This document shows positions 47,701-56,910 of a stretch of 64,000 bases of DNA, piece after piece. The stretch is taken from positions 1 through 64,000 of the forward strand of contig JAVLUZ010000640.1 in assembly GCA_036768485.1 (NCBI GenBank), read 5' to 3'. The notes under the pieces are model-generated. The model saw only the letters and a list, made by a program, of their open reading frames with translations, ran no database searches and was not told where the DNA came from. Source of the stretch: Mermis nigrescens. Its lineage: Eukaryota; Nematoda; Enoplea; Mermithida; Mermithidae. Made by a program: the position numbers and the translations under genes. Each line of letters starts with the position of its first letter. Within the stretch, counting starts at the first letter, position 1.

Positions 47701-49178
47701 AAAAACTACAAATACTTTTAGCTTTTTGAACATTGTAGGACAATTACTAGCACGATTTGTTCGATATTTGTAGTTTTCAATTTGCTAGCTTTGTCTGTAT
47801 TTGGTTTTCCCCCTGTGCAGGTGAGAATCAAAGCTGTCCTGCACCTATCTACATTGTTACAAATAAGTAACTTACTGTTGCGTTGCATGAACCAATTTGT
47901 TTATTTCAGACAGCTGTTGGAACAAATCTTCTGATGACAGTCTGATTTTTCGTTGGAAATTATGGCCTGAAAGCAGTTGAATAAAAAAATTTCAAAAAAG
48001 TAATTCTTTCCGAGCATAAAACAATTAATGGAACTCTGAATTCTATTTTACGAATTAAACACTCATTTTGCTTATTGTGCTTTTAGTGGCACGATAGTTA
48101 AATTAAAATCTAAAAAACGTTTACGTTTTAATAAAATTTGATCATAAATTTTTGATTCGGCAAATAAAAAAAGTAATTTCAGAAACAGCGATGTATGATG
48201 GATGCATATCTCCAAACATACTTTATAAAATCAATTGGTACTGACCATATATGCACAGCATGGCCGATCTGGGGGGTCAACCGGTTTGGGGGAACAAGAA
48301 TTGAGCTTTTTGGGCCAAAATGACCTCAAAAAATGTATAAGCGCTAAAATAGCGTTAAAACTACTTTATTACACAGTTTCTGGTAAATTTGAAGCACTTT
48401 TGAAGAAAAATATCAATTTTTACCTATTTTTGGCCTTTATTTTTCCTCATTTGCCCTATAAAATTTTCCATTTTTCCATTTAGGGGGTCCAGACCACGCA
48501 TGGGCGTTGGGGGAGGTTTGGGGGTATGCACCCCTAAGAACGCCGAATACCCCCTCAAAAAACCAAAATACCCTCAGAATTCAATTTTTAAAATTTTTTG
48601 TTTTTTTCGCAATTTTTTGATGCCAATGGATATGTCTCGATGAGAAACCTTGAAAAATGGTGTTTTTCCCCATACCACCATTTTTAAGACATCTTTTGAC
48701 CTTGAAAAAGCACCCCCCTAGATTTCGGTGCCGTCCACCTATGGTCCAGACCCTCACCAAAACCCTCCAAGTGCATGTCCGGTACTGACCGGTGAAGTTG
48801 GATTTAATAATTAATGCATCTTTATGGTTCTTAATCATTGCAAAAACAAACTAACGTTCCCTGAATTTTAAGCAAAACATAATAAACCGCTATAAGTGGT
48901 TTAACTACATTAAAAATCAAAAGTCACCAACAGCACTGTCTTTTACAGGCATTTAAGCTTGATATTTCTGTGCTACTCTGGGTGTCAAAATTTCTACTTA
49001 ATCGAAATTCCTTGTTCTAGCACAAACGTAAGCCCAATTTTTATCACTGCGATGGAATCGCATGTTGAACGTGCATAAGCATACCTCCACGATAAGGGCT
49101 TTGATAAAATCCATCGGCCTGTTTTGAAAATAATGCATCGTATGTAGAAAATAAAACAATAAAGTGAAGGTAACCCAT
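44631..49178 (-). CDS. Agatoxin-like peptide precursor (inhibitor cystine knot)
   Basis: Exons 49085-49178, 47876-47966 and 44631-44763 join in phase to a precursor of about 105 residues: an N-terminal hydrophobic signal segment, a propeptide of about 40 residues, and a C-terminal cystine-knot domain. Its eight cysteines are spaced C-x6-C-x9-CC-x4-C-x-C-x6-C-x-C. The core CRCNFFGSNCRC is strongly reminiscent of the endogenous insect agatoxin-like peptides (U8-agatoxin type), which are neuroendocrine rather than venom products in most insects. The sequence ends in Val-Gly-Lys before the stop, the usual amidation signal after removal of Lys. The loop between the second cysteine and the CC pair is nine residues; I recall six in typical members. 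Introns hold family B and A elements and two TIR MITEs. Confidence 0.8.
44887..45235 (+). mobile_element. Family B MITE in the agatoxin-like gene intron 2
   Basis: GATGCACAACATGTCCGATC, GTTTCTGATCAATGTCAAGC, ending near CATTTGCGCCTGTAT. Confidence 0.6.
45471..46248. mobile_element. Tc1/mariner-type MITE, TA duplication
   Basis: Inverted ends of about 55 bp start CAGGGTGTTTCAA; TA at 45469-45470 and 46249-46250. 778 bp, no coding capacity. Lies in intron 2 of the agatoxin-like gene. Confidence 0.75.
46249..47548. other. Intron sequence, no gene recognised
   Basis: AT-rich and mostly unique; 47160-47360 is an almost pure purine tract (GAAAAAAGGA-like) on the plus strand. Confidence 0.5.
47549..47656. 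mobile_element. 108-bp MITE with TATTACTGTA ends
   Basis: Left TATTACTGTAACAC, right GTGCTACAGTAATA; the GC-rich core (ACGCCGCCGAGCAAGG) differs from its surroundings. Confidence 0.55.
47876..47966 (-). CDS. Agatoxin-like peptide exon 2 (propeptide)
   Basis: Acceptor CTGCTTTCAG, two bases plus 29 codons plus two bases, donor ACA|GTAAGT. It is the only stretch I found between exons 1 and 3 that has both required phases and an open frame. The product is charged and helical-looking with no cysteine, as expected for a propeptide. Confidence 0.65.
48247..48781 (+). mobile_element. Family B MITE with 9-bp duplication, split by family A
   Basis: GTACTGACC at 48238-48246 and 48782-48790. Starts ATATATGCACAGCATGGC and ends CTCCAAGTGCATGTCCG. 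Lies in intron 1 of the agatoxin-like gene. Confidence 0.85.
48496..48743 (+). mobile_element. Family A MITE nested in B, perfect 9-bp duplication
   Basis: GTCCAGACC at 48487-48495 and 48744-48752; 248 bp from ACGCATGGGCG to GTCCACCTATG. Confidence 0.9.
49085..49178 (-). CDS. Agatoxin-like peptide exon 1 (signal peptide)
   Basis: ATG lies in a strong start context (ACCATGG). 31 codons plus one base lead to donor GGAG|GTATGC. An acceptor (TTTTTTTAG) at 49207-49208 suggests that 49179-49206 is 5' UTR from an upstream noncoding exon that I could not locate. A second frame across the exon is also open, so the start rests on the match to exon 2. Confidence 0.6.
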
Positions 49179-49206
49179 GGTGATCCCAAGTTGTCCAGAT
49201 CGAATT

Positions 49207-50000
49207 CTAAAAAAATTAAATTTTCTGGGTTATAAATAAATTTAATAGGTTACTCATAGATTAATATTTCTTCAGAAATTATTAGGTTATTTTACTAAAA
49301 TATTCGGTAATAATGTTTGTCGTTGATGATGACGGTTGAGCAATGAAAGGACGAATAGAGGTAAGCCTTATTTATTGCTGCTCGTTCTTCCACACCTCTT
49401 TCTTTACCTGTTATTGTTTTTAGCGCTTATTCACTGCTGAAGGGAGATTTTTCTTTTAGATGTTCACAAATCCATACAAGCTTAAAGGAAAAAAGTCGGT
49501 TCATCATTACATTTTTAATTACCTTCTCACTTTTTTCACACGCGCTTAAAGATTAACCACCTCATGAATACGTACAAGAATAAATTGAATAAGCTAAGCG
49601 ATTCTAATTTCAGTCCTGCCTGCATTTCTTAAGAATTATCTTGAATAGATAACCGTAAGCCATAATAACAGCTGAAATCAATTGAGTTGCATTATCGGCG
49701 AGATTAAGACGTGCTAAAGTGATTAAGCAATGATATTGTTAATAAAATTCAGCCGAGGCTTTGCAACAGCGACTTAATTAGAATAATGGTCTCGTGGCTG
49801 TGAAAGCAATTGAGTAAAAATAACCAGATTTTCTTTCCCAAATTAACTTATTTTGAAGTGATAATTTTTACTTGTATATTTTTACTTTCATTGACTATGT
49901 TGAATCATGTAATAAAAATAGTGTGGACTATTTTTATTAATTATATTTTCCGAATTCTACTTGTTAAACTAATTCTGCTTTTTCGATGTCTCATTCCAGA
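49207..50000. other. Upstream of the agatoxin-like coding region
   Basis: Unique AT-rich sequence; it may be a 5' intron or promoter. No element or clear promoter motif recognised. Confidence 0.4.
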
Positions 50001-50008
50001 AACCTCAT

Positions 50009-51172
50009 CAGGGCCGTGCTTAGGTTCTAGCGACCCTGGGCGAACCTGCTTTTAGCGGCTTTCGAAAGTTTAGTTTGCACAAAATAGAACATTTTTTATA
50101 GGAATTAATAAAAAATTTGAGATTTTTTCCTAAGCAGGATTAAAAAATGAAGCAATTCATTTCACGTTTAGTTTCTCGGTCTTCTCAATAGCAAGATTAG
50201 CCAACAATTACTAAAATTTATGAAGGATGTAAGATGAGATGCATTGCTAAATTATATCGGCTCTATCTAAAATTTTTTATGTCCAATGGAAATTTATCAG
50301 ACCAGTTTTTCAAAAATGCACAAAAATCTCCTTAAAAGTGTTCGTGCGGCAAAATTTTTCATGAAAGGAAGGCCACCAAAACCAGTGCAAATTCATAGTA
50401 AATTTTTGTGAGAAACGTCCGCCAATGAACTAACCATAAGCAGTAGAATATGAAGAAACAAGTCGTACATATCACAGGAGTCAACGAACAAAACAGTTCT
50501 TAATTTTCAAATGATTATCACACATGTGTAAAGTTAAAAGAAAGAGGAAAAGGAAATATAAAACAACATTATTGTAATCAGCCAGCATAAAACACCAAGT
50601 TTTTATCGATTTCTGCTGAAAAATTTTTTAGCGTCGAAATTTATATACTTTTACCACGAAAAAGTCCAAACATAAATTGTAAAAAATCTAGTTTAAAAAT
50701 TATGTGCGACTTTAGAATCCTAGTCCGTAAGAAATTACCAGATGATTTCATTAAATTACCAGTGTAGGTAAAATATGGAGGTTAATTAATTTAAAATAAC
50801 TTTCCCAGCTTTAAAAGCCGTAAATCAAAAATCATGGTCATAAATATCATGTTCGCCGATATAATTTGCCACATTGTGACCATGCATGGGCAGCAAGAAA
50901 ATTCTGGGGGGTTCGGTTGGGTGAAATTGCGAAAAATGGCCGAAAATGTTGCTAAAAATAGAATTCTGCGGGGGTTCTACAGTAAACTACAGGAAGAGTT
51001 TTTAGCTTCTGTGAGGGAGGGGGTGAAAATATTTGCAAACCCCCTGTATGCCCATGTGTTATTATGACCATTAAGATCGTTTTTTTCCGAATTAACAAAA
51101 AAAATTTCATCGGCCCTTAGTTTTAGCGGCCGTGGGCGACCGCCCAGTTTGCCACCCCTAAGCACGGCTATG
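50009..51172. mobile_element. hAT-like element with nested family D
   Basis: Ends CAGGGCCGTGCTTAGG and, inverted, CATAGCCGTGCTTAGG; both continue with CGACC...GGGCG and TTTAGCGGC blocks. Flanks AACCTCAT (50001-50008) and AGGCTCAT (51173-51180) agree at 6 of 8 positions, fitting an 8-bp duplication. No transposase frame survives. Confidence 0.55.
50882..51060 (+). mobile_element. Family D MITE, 9-bp duplication
   Basis: ATTGTGACC (50873-50881) and ATTATGACC (51061-51069). Starts ATGCATGGGCAGCAAGAAAA and ends TATGCCCATGTGTT. Confidence 0.75.
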
Positions 51173-51889
51173 AGGCTCATCCAAAGCACTTCAAGATTGA
51201 ATCTAATCCAAAGCGCGTTTTTAATAATATTTTAAAATCTATAACATCCAAAAAAGATCAAGGTTAATAAAATTTTCATCACACAACAGGATAAAAATGT
51301 TTTGTGTTGATATTGATCTGCTAGCCTGCCTATATGATGGGTGGCCCGATAAACAAACTTGAAAATGTGCATGTTGCTTACAATAATATGCAGCTCTTCA
51401 CGGGAACAAAAACTTTGGGGCCCAAATTTGGCTACGGGCTGCGACACATATTTTTCAAAACAGTTCAATCTTTGCAAAATATCTTTTCTCATCTTTATAT
51501 TTTTATTGAGTCAAATTATTTATAATAATTGTTATCTGTAATACGTATGAGAATCAATCCTAAAAATGAAAAACATTGACTTCGTGTATAAAACTACTAT
51601 TTCTCCCACTATTTTACTTGTGTTAGCATAATTTACAGAATTGAAGAAACTTTTCCATCGAAGCATGCTAATTCGATTTTTTAAAGCCAAAAATATCCTT
51701 TCTGCGTTGTAAATGATTTTCTATTATTTCGTAGTAAGTGATGTTGCGTCATTCCACTAACAGGTAACTTGTTTCCTTTTTAATTATTTTGCGATAAGGG
51801 ACTAGTACGCTGCTGGTCATTACGTCAGTCTTAAAAGATTTGAACTCTATATTTATAAATAAATTGCATGTAGGTACGCCTTGGACACC

Positions 51890-52270
51890 AGAGAGTAAGA
51901 AGATGAAAAGCACACGTGTTTTGAAGATTTCGGAGACCCTCAGAATGGACACTGAATCCTCACAAAATGATTGGCATACCCAAATTATTTTAAAGAATCG
52001 TAGTACGTATATGTGAATCAACTTTCGGCTTAAAATCGAATTTTCGGCGCTTCACACCATCTTCTCATTTTATCACTACATACACGTATATTTTATTCAA
52101 TTTCTTTTGAATTAATTCAAATTATTTAATGTTTTTATGTTATAGAAAGAACGAGCGCTGTCTGGAACGTGAAAAAACAGTGTTTTCAACCTGAACCCAT
52201 CGTTTTTAGCTGAAAAAGGCATATTTTTCTAAATTTTAGGGGCTGACCCTCCAGAATTTCCATGCCATAC
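51890..52270 (-). mobile_element. Family C MITE
   Basis: Reverse copy: AGAAAGAACGAGCGCTGTCTG, then AACAGTGTTTTCAACCTG and CATCGTTTTTAGC. Confidence 0.55.
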
Positions 52271-52489
52271 TTTAATGGTCACGTCGCAGGCAGCTTAGGC
52301 CGGCCAGGGTCAGTAAAAGACCTATTGGGCTAAGCTGGCCTTCAAAACCAGCTTGACATTTTAATAGCACAAAAAACAGCCGTAATTGACATTTTTTTCC
52401 TTTAATATAATAATTAATTTGTATCAATAATTAATAATAATAGAATAAATGATATATAATAATTAATTTTGCATTATTTTTCCACAAGA

Positions 52490-52830
52490 AAATTTTTTCT
52501 TTCGTATTCTCTGGAGGCTTAGGCCCCCAACCACACCTGGGCGTGGGGTTTTGGGGGTATGCACCCCCTAGAAACCAAAATACCCCCCCAGAAATCAAAA
52601 TACCCCCCAGAATTCAATTTTTGAAAATTTTTTTCGTTTTTTTTCGCAATTTTTTGATGCCAATGGATAGTGCTTGATGAGAAACGTCGTAAAATGGTGT
52701 TTTTATCGCCATACCACCATTTTTAAGGCCATTTTTCAACCTTCAAAAAAATCTTGCACCCCTCCCCAGAATTTTCTTGCTGCCCACGTATGCCCCCAAC
52801 CTTCTACGTGCACGTCTGCTCAAGTTTCCG
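52490..52830 (+). mobile_element. Family B 3' end split by family A
   Basis: Only the B terminus is recognisable: CTGGAGGCTTAGGCCCCC before and CTTCTACGTGCACGTCTGC after the A element. Confidence 0.5.
52533..52792 (+). mobile_element. Family A MITE, perfect 9-bp duplication
   Basis: CCCCCAACC at 52524-52532 and 52793-52801; 260 bp from ACACCTGGGCGTGGGG to GCTGCCCACGTATG. Confidence 0.9.
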
Positions 52831-54080
52831 TCACTACATTTGCTAATTTATTTAAAGTTTTTTAGGTCCTGCCTCCCTGATTTTTTACTACCATAACATG
52901 AGAAATGAGTATACTACTTAACTACATACCAATTCTATTGAATAGTTATTTGAATAACGACATTTCGCATAAAATTCTCGAAAACAACACGAGCCACTTC
53001 CGGCACTGCATAACCCAACGCCCAAAAATTATTTAGTGCCATTGTGTTTAAAAGCAAAAGGTTCGCGTCAGAAACACTATTTTTGGACTTTTTGTGACGA
53101 TGTTCTTTTTATCCAGAGCATAAAAGAATAACAACGTCTATTTTTATAACTTTAAGGTCAGCTTAAACCTGCTTATGAAAAAAACATGAAATTTGGTAAG
53201 AATACTTTTAAAATGTTGTATGCTACGCCTTGCTGATGTTTTGATGATAATAATAATAATAATTTTGCCTGATAATAAGCTCTTCTTCCATTATCGCTGT
53301 ATAATAGCACCAACGATGTTCGATTTATTTTAAATAAAGAAATGTAAGCACATCCGGAAAATTTTTCGCGTTTTATTCACTTTTTGGCTTATCTTTGCTT
53401 TGTTTTCCACATATTTTTGATTTCTCTGAGAAGTCTATGGCTTCAAGCCTCGCATGCGTACCTTGTATCCTGTACAGACTGACAGAGTGGCAATCTATTT
53501 TCTAGAATGCTCAGTAAATGAGCAAATTTTCTGCAGAACTTGAAGAATAAAGGATGATTTCAATATTAATTTCCATCATTGTAGGTACTACTTAATTTAC
53601 AGGAATTCATGCTTCAAATAAAAGTGGTAAAATGTCGTAATTTTTCTTGAGGAATAATCTGAAACATCGGTATTCCAAGACTCTCCATTCGTTTATGCTT
53701 GGATTGAATCGCCTACATACATTCTCAGAACGATTTTATTATAATTAACTTCAAAGAAGGGCGTAATTGTCACAAACTAATAGAAAACTAATGGCATATA
53801 AACTAGCATTATTCGCACGAAAGAAAAAATAGCAATGGGCTTGTATTGACTATGACAGCAACAAATTAAGACAATAAGATTAGGGTAGGTATCTACCTAA
53901 ATTGTAACAGTTGCATAATTTGTATGCATTCGAGCATAAATACTTGAAAAAGCTTTTGAACAATTGAAAAAAATAATTTTTTTATTTTCATAGTGATAGG
54001 AAAATATGCATAATTAAAAGTAAGAGCCTCAAATGCCAAGTGGCATTGACAGTTTCGACTTGAATGCGAAGAAATAATTG
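52831..54080. other. No gene recognised
   Basis: AT-rich, mostly unique sequence with an (ATA)n microsatellite near 53245-53265. Confidence 0.5.
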
Positions 54081-54084
54081 AATA

Positions 54085-54354
54085 TTTGAGAAAATACTCC
54101 GATGGAGTAAAAAACGTGAATATACTTGAATGAATGTAAAAAGAGGGGACTAGGGAAAACCTTAATTTTTCACAAGCCACAGAATATACTTCGATTTTTG
54201 CGTTGTTTAGAGAAAGTCTAACTGTTTAGCACATTCCTATGGCTTCTGCGCATATAGGGAAATTTTCCCTAGTACACTCCTTTTACATTCTTAACAAAGA
54301 AGAAATTGAAGTATATTCACCATTTTTGCTCTATCGGAGCATATTTTCTTGCTA
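54085..54354. mobile_element. Family E hairpin MITE, compact copy
   Basis: The two inverted ends abut with little middle sequence (AAATACTCCGATGGAGTAAA to TCGGAGCATATTTTCTTGC). Confidence 0.65.
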
Positions 54355-55190
54355 GTATTCTACTTTTTCTTAGCATGATATTGTTCTTAAAAACTGCATT
54401 CCCATTACAAAAAAGAATATAACTAACCTTAATCAGAGGAAAAAACCTACGTAAAAGTCCCCGTTGGATCGATTTAAAAATTAGCGTAAATGTTTTCTTA
54501 ATGTATTTCAAACCAGAAATGCTCGAGGAAAATTAAATTCAGAGCTTGCATAAGCAAAGATTAAGAGCAACAGTTTTTACTTTTTCTTCAATAGTTTATT
54601 GCTTCAATATCAAGCGTTGACATTGAACAACGGTAGTCAGAAAATTTATTGAATTAAAATTTACGCCAATGACGTTATTAACCTAATTAAAGTAAAATAC
54701 TGGATCGACAGAAACAGCAAGCGAAAGCCAGGCAAGGGGCAACAAACACATTAGTGTGTAAACCAACGCGATGATGTGTCGGCCGCCAAAAATCGCATGC
54801 AATTAAACTATACACGATAAAGCAACAAAATTAGTAGTCGAGCGAAACAACATGAACGATTCCGGCTACAAATCAACAATCCAGTCGACGTGTCAGCAAA
54901 TGCAAACAATTTAAGAAAATTTACGTGAGCCGTATACATTCCAAAAATGAACAGACATAAATTTGCATGGATTTTAGCAAGAGAAAAATATTGCAATCGG
55001 TTTGATAAAGACAGCGCATGAAGTAATTTGCCGGTAGTATTTTGAAAAATATTTCTCATTCCAGTTAACCTTCAGAACAGTACATTTTTGCTTATAAAAA
55101 TGATTAAAGAAAAGATTAGTTAAAAATCTTTGTAACAAAAACTGATCAAATTATTATGAAGTAATAATTTGATATAATAAGGCATTATCA
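54355..55190. other. No gene recognised
   Basis: 54,640-54,960 is higher-complexity sequence without repeats or a clear open frame; it could be regulatory, but nothing specific supports that. Confidence 0.35.
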
Positions 55191-55194
55191 AACA

Positions 55195-56115
55195 TGTGCA
55201 TAATTCAATCTTCACCTCTTCACAGGTCAACAGCCTCCGGCTGTAGAAAAGTTTGAAGGTCAGATTCGTTATTCTGACATTACGGAGATCATTTTTAAAA
55301 TCAGAATGACTATACCGAATGCTCTGGGCGGAAAGTGCTTCTCAATGTAAACTTTACACTCGCATTAATAATGCAAAATAAACTATAGTCTGTTTCACAA
55401 AACTTCGGTCATAAATTTTAAAACTATCTACGGCAATAAGCTGAAAGATTGCGATTATAGCATTGATCTGATATATAAATATCGTAACGCTCGGCCTACT
55501 GTCGACGAAAATTCTTAGAATTTATGCACGAAGTTATGTGAAACAGACTATAGGATGTGTAACGCTTAGGTCAGGGCACATTTTAAGCGAAATCAGCATC
55601 TTCCGCCTACTTAGCGGAGCAGCTGAATAAATTTATTTTCCAGTCTCAACCCCTTTACACATTGCATTAGACGAAGAAAAAATTACGCTTTTGAGATATT
55701 GTTACCCTCTACGTTATAAAACTAATTGGACTGCGTTGAAACCAAAATTGAGTGAGGTAAGCTTTAGGACATGCAAAGAGTAAAAAACGTATACTTTACA
55801 CTTTTGTGCAACAACCATTGAGTAAGAAGAAATTTTAAGGTCACATTCGTAATCTACATTTCAGATGCAACATTTTTGAAAAAATTGGCCCTCCGCAAAT
55901 CATTTGATTTTTCGGTTTACACTTTACACACTCATTGCTAAGTCAATATTGAGAGTAAACAAATTAAAAAAATCAACATCGAGTTTCTTAATTATCTATC
56001 GATTAAAAACCGCACCTCCCAGGTGTGTGCCATTGTTGCTGTGAGGGGGGACACAAAATTCGCACTCGCTGTGATAAACATATAAGAAAAAGGGTTGCTA
56101 TCGCGCTACCTATGA
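55195..56115 (-). mobile_element. Family F fragment, reverse orientation
   Basis: Reverse complement of about 59753-60565: CTCCCAGGTGTGTGCC, GTGAGGGGGGACACAAA and TTTACACTC motifs. A K MITE (55384-55552) is inserted in it. Confidence 0.65.
55384..55552. mobile_element. Family K MITE
   Basis: TATAGTCTGTTTCACAAAAC to GTTATGTGAAACAGACTATA; 169 bp. Confidence 0.75.
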
Positions 56116-56813
56116 TTACCTATATTTCACGCTCAAGTTGTGAGTTGTGAAAAAATGGGCATTCAGTGGAAACGCACCACCAGACTTATTACGCCGGCAT
56201 GCAAATACACAGTATCACTCGCTGCGAGTATAGCGATAGTCAAAAACTCAAACTTTATTAGATAGAGACAGAAGATATCTATTATGTATTTATAATGTTC
56301 ATGTCAATTCATAACCTTACAATATTCTCTCACGAATTTGTAATGACTTTAAAAGGGTAGGAAACGATATACTCAACAAAACTATGATAGATGAAAATTT
56401 TAAATTATCATTTTATGTGTTGAACGAATTCCGTCGCTGAACGGGCGATCTTGAAAACATTTTTTACTAGTGGTTGTCTTCCTTTTATTTTTTTGTGTTC
56501 TTTTTATTTTGTCGTTTATGCAACACGTTATACCTATGTTTTAATTCAATGACGCAAACCAAAAACTTAAATTTTAAAAGTAAACTTGCTAAGACTTGTC
56601 TCGAGAAATCGCTTTATGATTAATTCTGTATGAAAAGTATCATTTATTTCATCCGATGAAACAAGCTCGATGTTGTCCATTCCAGATTCCCCGTCCTGGC
56701 TTCCTGCCAAAGTATGTGCAGTGTTTGGTTTGGTTGTTTCCCTATCGTGAGCCGAAGGTAAGTACAGCTGACAAAAGCTTGAGTCGTCCTTCAGCTTATT
56801 CAATTCTTTTCCA

Positions 56814-56910
56814 TCAAACGGTGAGCAGTACCAGTCCAAAAGCCAAAACAAGCAGACATAAAACAGTAGTATAAAAGGGCGTATGAATATTGAGCATCTG
56901 CGACGATATC
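56814..56910 (-). CDS. Putative terminal exon with hydrophobic tail
   Basis: Only one frame of the 34-bp upstream exon (57644-57677) is open, and it leads here into a hydrophobic helix and TGA. A second minus-strand frame over 56567-56910 is open for over 100 codons, so the reading is not unique. Confidence 0.35.

Noticed and set aside
49085..49206. Alternative reading of the first agatoxin-like exon as a 40-codon membrane helix exon
   Set aside because: The frame is open, but the shifted frame has a strong start context and a signal peptide, and connects in phase through 47876-47966 to the cystine-knot exon.
54808..55061. 83-codon minus-strand frame near 54.8-55.1 kb
   Set aside because: AT-rich, without splice sites or recognisable motifs; treated as chance.
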